Positions 49,547 to 64,000 of a DNA stretch of 64,000 bases are shown here, piece by piece. How positions within the stretch are numbered: position 1 is the first letter of the stretch; each line of letters opens with the position of its first letter. Both the position numbers and the translations under genes were made by a program. The notes under the pieces are model-generated. The model saw nothing but the letters and a program-made list of their open reading frames with translations, did not search any database and was not told the DNA's origin. Source of the stretch: Amoebidium appalachense (taxonomy: Eukaryota; Ichthyosporea); assembly GCA_963693365.1 (NCBI GenBank), contig CAVNZM010000012.1, forward strand, positions 2,542,001-2,606,000. Direction: 5' to 3'.

Positions 49547-51542
49547 GAGAAAGAGAGAGAGAGAATGTGTATGTGTGTCTGTGTGTGACAGGAGAAGGGA
49601 CGGCGTGTGTATTTAGGCATGTGTATTTCGAAAAGGTTTTGGGAGCAGAGGGAAGAGATCATGCGTCAGGGGGATTCTTTACATGGGAAAAAGGGGGGGA
49701 CAGGGAGGGGGAGAGAGAATGTTTGTGTGTCTGTGAGTGTGTGAGTGTGTGTATGTGTGTGTGTGTGTGTGTGTGTACGTGTGGGTCTTACCTCGAGCGA
49801 CCGTTTCAGCGTCTCCACTGATTGCCTAAAGTCCAGCAACAACGGCCCGGTCTGAGCTAAAAGGGCAGGCATACAGTCAGGGGTATAAATTGTATGAGAA
49901 TAGGTACGGCATGTGTGTGTGCGTGCGTGTGTGTGTGCCTGTGTGTACCTTTAACGTTCTTTGCCTGCATTTTCCTGCTGCCACATCATTTCTTTTCTTC
50001 AACTCCATACTTGCCCTCCCCCCCCCCCCCCCCCCCCCTCCCCCCCCCCACCACCACCACCACACACACACACACATACAAAACAACAACAACAAAACAT
50101 ATCTAGACATAAAATACCGATTCACACACTAAACACCACTACTGCCTACAAGGCATGCCCTAACCTTGATACTCGTACACGTTCTATTGATAAGGCAGAA
50201 AGGAATGCCTCACAAAAATGTGTGCAAAAAAAGATTCTGCCGGGTAATGCAGAGGGAAAAGAGACCTGTTGGGGAGGTTGGGGTTGGGTGGGGTGCTGTT
50301 TGGAGGGGGGGGGGGGGGGGGGGGGGGTAGGAGAGACGTGCAAGATGAAGGGGTAAAAGATGAGCGTTTACGACACGTCAACAAAGCTCGTGCTGTAGGT
50401 CACGGCAAAGAAGCGGAAGCAAGAGACAGTGTATACAATAGGTTTCTGACACACCTGTGTGTGTGTGTACATGTGTATGCCTATTGGGAAAGAGGAAAGA
50501 ACAAAGATGAAGGGAGCGGCCGGGGGGGGTGTGTGGAGGATGGGCTGATGGTGTGGGGAGGGAGGGGGAGGAGGGGTGACAGAAAAGAAGACACCGTGCA
50601 AGCTCCACACAGCCAAAAATGCATGTGTGTGTGTGTGTGTGAAACTAGCCGCACTTACCACTTGGGCCGTTCATACTATTTTGTGGCGTCCCTGCATGTT
50701 TGCTAAGATCTTCCACCAGTTGTGAGCAATGACCGATAACTCTTGCCAGGCGTGCTCTTTGAACCATAACATCTGCCAACCACCGAGTCAGTAACAAGCA
50801 GCCTTACGACAGCCTAACCGGTTGGCTAAGGTGTTATCAGAGATATTTGAAAAAACATACCTGAATAGCATATCTCGCTGAGCTGGGACACTAAAGGGCA
50901 AGCATGAAGGGCAGCTCAGGCTGAATGCGAGTTAACCTTCCCAAAAAAAGTCCATCCAGAAGCACGCATCAGCACGGAAATAAAGGAAGGAAGGGCACAT
51001 ACCTCTACCGCTGTAGGGCTCGACTATATCAAGTGTGTGGCGAGATTTTGGTGTATTTGCCGGCACAGAAGGCCCCACAGGAAGGAGGGCACCATCTTGG
51101 CCTGCACAGACACCGCATGTTAACAAGCTAACAAATGAATAGTCCTTCACAACCCAGCCAAGACACAGCCAATACAAGCAATCCTAGACTGGCGGAGCAT
51201 TGTGTGAGGTGCACCCTTACAACCAGCAGATGGTGACCAACCAGTAAGAGCAGTCAGGTTGAACTAGCACCTGTATTTGCAGTGCTGCCAGGCAGTTAGT
51301 TGCAGACACGAAAATAGAGCAGGCACAATCTTAATCTATTCAGGGGGGTAAAAAAAATATACACAGCTCAGGCCAGACAGGGAGGGAATAGCCAGCATAG
51401 TACCTCTTAGTGTTAATATGGCATCAACAGGTGCGGCAGCGGCCGAACGAAACGCGGACACAACGGAATCGTGGGAATCACTTGCAGAAAACACAACTTG
51501 CTCGTCTTTCCCTCGCACAACGACATATATAGTCTTCTTCAT
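40932..51542 (-). CDS. PDE9A: PDE9A-type cyclic nucleotide phosphodiesterase
   Basis: Fifteen exons: 51542-51404, 51101-51003, 50772-50659, 49856-49792, 48619-48536, 47954-47809, 46972-46837, 46395-46326, 45928-45864, 44642-44562, 43468-43304, 42645-42541, 42186-42115, 41831-41703 and 40964-40932 (TAA; last exon tentative). All phases close, giving 500 residues against about 590 for human PDE9A. Exon 1 matches the conserved N-terminus of PDE9A (KKTIYVVV... then VVFSASDS), which other PDE families lack. The catalytic domain carries [17 protein letters not shown] (metal His near 250 and 254), [11 protein letters not shown] (His-Asp near 290), [36 protein letters not shown] and SQIGFIKFV. These are PDE9-type variants of the class I PDE signatures. 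PDE9A hydrolyses cGMP with high affinity; cGMP preference here is inferred. Head-to-head with Set2. Confidence 0.93.
43470..43865 (-). repeat. Minisatellite of repeated 3' splice sites in PDE9 intron 10
   Basis: Five or six tandem units of about 65 bp end directly at the exon 11 acceptor. Read on the minus strand, each complete unit contains CCCACAGCCGCAG followed by GCCAACCTGCT and AGCCAACATGG or GGGCAACGTCATG. The genuine acceptor is CCCACAGCCGCAG and exon 11 starts GCGAACCTCCTTAGCAATAT. So the repeated unit is a copy of the exon's own acceptor and first codons. Spacer sequence such as ATCTAAATATAGCACCTTGG separates units. Confidence 0.9.
44036..44135. repeat. Degenerate ATTCC-type repeat
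   Basis: Irregular repetition of CATTCCA/CATTCCACCA motifs over about 100 nt in PDE9 intron 10. It is non-coding. Confidence 0.6.
44783..44826 (-). repeat. Intronic repeat, 3'-end fragment in PDE9 intron 9
   Basis: On the minus strand: GGTGTCCGTCGTGAATGTGT followed by TCTTCGTACTCTGTAACACC. It matches the 3' third of the repeat family and is again in the gene-sense orientation. Confidence 0.75.
48867..48941. repeat. 75-nt C-run
   Basis: An uninterrupted run of 75 C, the longest homopolymer in the window, in PDE9 intron 4. On the sense strand it is poly-G. True length is uncertain because such runs are hard to sequence. Confidence 0.9.
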
Positions 51543-53426
51543 GTTTTCGGTGGCCTTCCAAGGCTCGCCCAGGTGCCCTGATGGTCAAGTCAGCCGTTAT
51601 TCAACCAAGCATACCAAGAAGGTAAGCCAAAACCAACAACTCTCAAGGAAGGTTTATGGCTGACATGCGGGTAACCCACACACAGCGGAGTGCAATTCAA
51701 GTGAGGTAAGTGTCTTTTTATAGTGTAAAAAATCTTGAAGATGTGCCCTTTAAAGTCGAATTATTTTCAGTTTGTACACAGCAGTCTTGTGAGCACGATG
51801 GTACTTGCTGATCGACACAGTAATAGCTTCTTATATAGCGAAATGAGAGCTACAATGTGGCTGAGAGAAAAGGTTGCTTACCTCTGGCAGCCGGCGTGGA
51901 CACAAGGCGAAGATCAGACGGAAACCATATTGGGGTATATTAATAGTTATGTCTATTTCCAAGCACCGGCCGCTAAAGCTTATTGGCCTTTCTTGAAGCC
52001 TTTTGAAAATCCTCGTGGTAGCTTGGTTTGCTTTTTCAAACTGTACATAAAAGGCTTAACAAACTGACGGCCCAGGGTTGGCACGCATAAACAGCCTATT
52101 CTCTTGCGGAGGATTAGAGAAATGCCGGAGAATTATCACTATTAGCTCCTTCAGTAAGTAATGAGGCTCTATAGCAGTGCTCTTTCTTTCATGCTAGCCT
52201 AGGCAGCAAAAAAATTCGACAAAAAATGCACGCTGTGAATCGTTTCGCTATTCCTAGATTCAAAAAATTTTTTCTATAACGAGCTTATCAAACAACATAC
52301 TCTATCCCTTACATCTATCTAAACTGTCTATCTCTAAACACAGGGGAGAAGCATAATAGAAAAGCTTGTATGATAGGCACTAAGAAACGAAAACGCAACT
52401 CCCAAGGCAGCCTCAAAGGGCGACTTTGGGTGTCCTTCAGGACGAAACGTTACACCTTCATTCTGCTGCGTGAAACTAAATTTTATGAATACTTATAATA
52501 ATTTAACAAACAGTAGACTGTTTAAGATGATTTTCTAGAGTTTATAGAGCAAATTGATTGGACCAAATCGTAATAAGATTTAGAAGTTTTGGTACATCGG
52601 CCTCGATGAGCCACATACGGTTATGTATGTACATGTACCTGTTCGTGTGAAGCTGTAGCATAAATTGTGTGCCAAATACAACTTGGGCCCCATAATTATT
52701 GCAGTAATAAATAGCAGAGTATTGTGATACTATTCCTTCTGAGCCAAATATAATATAATCACTCGACGGTTACAGCGATGGTTTCACAAACATGATGCAT
52801 TGGGCCCAGCGGAACTGAGTCCGAACCGGCGAATCCAATCCACTGCGTGCCGATCAAAACGGGTCGATTCCGGATCTTCAAGATCGGATGTGGTCCTTGT
52901 GCCTCTCCATTAGGTGAAAATGATGAGAGGCACTACTAGCACATAGCTGTGTATACATATATTTTCTGATGCAAAATGCTACCATAACTTCAAAAAGCTG
53001 TAGCGCAAACCTGTCATTATAGGTTCTTTCAACTGTAGACCTTCAATTCTTTATTCGCGAGCCATCGGCGGCGGCATGGCCCATGACAGAACCGTTAGGC
53101 CGAATTTGTTCTGACTCGAATCGGAAAGTATTGGCGCCAAGTTGACCTCCGGCATTCCAAGGACACCGTTTCGTTCGCGCCACACACAAACAACAACTGC
53201 AGCTGACACAACACTCCGCCTCCTCACCCTTTTGCTGTGTAAATTTGTGCGCTTAGAGGGACGCTGACGTCATGACTTGCTGAATTGCAGCAGCAACCCT
53301 TCTAATATGATCATTTTGTGGTTGCTACTTCTTAGACATTACATTCCTACTCTGCGACTGTGATAGTACTAAGTAAGTAATGCACGCTCAACACTCACTA
53401 CGGTACAGTTGTGTAATAAACAAACT
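51543..53426. promoter_or_regulatory. Divergent promoter region of the PDE9 and Set2 genes
   Basis: The two start codons point apart across 1.9 kb with no C/G homopolymer or GT array. A perfect palindrome TTGGCGCCAA at 53131-53140 matches the E2F/DP-type site and lies about 290 bp upstream of the Set2 ATG. A plus-strand open frame of about 110 codons ends near 52067, but I have no evidence that it is a gene. Confidence 0.5.
53131..53140. promoter_or_regulatory. E2F-like palindrome
   Basis: TTGGCGCCAA, a full palindrome with the GGCGCC core bound by E2F/DP factors in animals and plants. Its position near a chromatin-modifier promoter is suggestive only. Confidence 0.4.
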
Positions 53427-63817
<10,391 letters not shown>

Positions 63818-64000
63818 GTATGCATCGGCCGTTGGATCCAAAGAATGTTTTCTGACTGCGCGCTGATGTTGGTTGGGGTGGGTTTGGTGAATGGATAGAC
63901 CGTTGGGAACGGGGTGACAAATTGGGGTTGCTTATGCACCTTCCATTATCCTATGGCGAGATCCGTATATTGGGTAGGAAATGTCATGGGTCTGACTGTT
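63818..64000 (+). other. Start of Set2 intron 11, running off the window
   Basis: After donor GTATGCATC no further exon is seen before the right edge. There is no homopolymer here. Confidence 0.6.

Noticed and set aside
51868-51900. U1 snRNA-like CTTACCTCTGGCAG
   Set aside because: Only about a dozen bases resemble the U1 5' end; stem-loops, loop II and the Sm site do not follow.
51741-52067. Plus-strand open frame of about 110 codons in the PDE9/Set2 promoter region
   Set aside because: No recognisable domain, no splice or homology support, and it lies in a divergent promoter; length alone is not convincing.

Overview
This is a stretch of eukaryotic nuclear DNA holding at least five intron-rich protein genes and a U6 snRNA gene. 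I built the gene models by joining exons on both strands wherever GT-AG splice sites, reading phase and family alignment all agreed. The gene set is a Seh1-type WD40 protein, an atypical short-chain dehydrogenase, an EGF-tyrosinase, a PDE9A-type cyclic nucleotide phosphodiesterase and a Set2/SETD2-type H3K36 methyltransferase. Together with dense spliceosomal introns and a Pol III U6 gene, this fits a unicellular relative of animals or another opisthokont protist. That placement is an inference and is not proved by the window.

Layout: positions 1-6061 (minus) hold exons of an inositol-polyphosphate-5-phosphatase-like gene plus further exons that may belong to it. Positions 8088-15932 (minus) are the Seh1-like gene, head-to-head with U6 snRNA (16240-16345, plus). 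Positions 17484-30290 (minus) are a 16-exon short-chain dehydrogenase, head-to-head with a secreted EGF-tyrosinase (31562-37924, plus). Positions 40932-51542 (minus) are a 15-exon PDE9A homologue, head-to-head with Set2/SETD2 (53427 to beyond 63817, plus; its 3' end is outside the window). Start-to-start gaps are about 0.3, 1.3 and 1.9 kb. No single pathway links these genes; they look like ordinary housekeeping and secreted genes sharing short divergent promoters.

Most of the sequence is intron, and the introns are unusual. They are packed with C or G homopolymers (up to 75 nt) and GT/CA microsatellites, while the head-to-head promoter spacers have almost none. In many introns a C-run begins within a few nucleotides of the 5' splice site on the sense strand. 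A dispersed repeat of about 100-150 bp, bounded by C-runs, recurs in introns of at least four genes, and every copy I could orient reads in the sense direction of its host gene. This introner-like, strand-locked family is the strongest candidate for something undescribed.

Mobile-element traces include a TA-flanked foldback MITE (2002-2230), a TTAA-flanked piggyBac-like MITE inside a minisatellite (10034-10585), an 886-bp TA-flanked TIR element (22326-23211), a decayed reverse-transcriptase fragment (18820-19265) and a retroposon with a 14-bp target duplication (32131-32752). A PDE9 intron contains a minisatellite made of repeated copies of the next exon's own 3' splice site.
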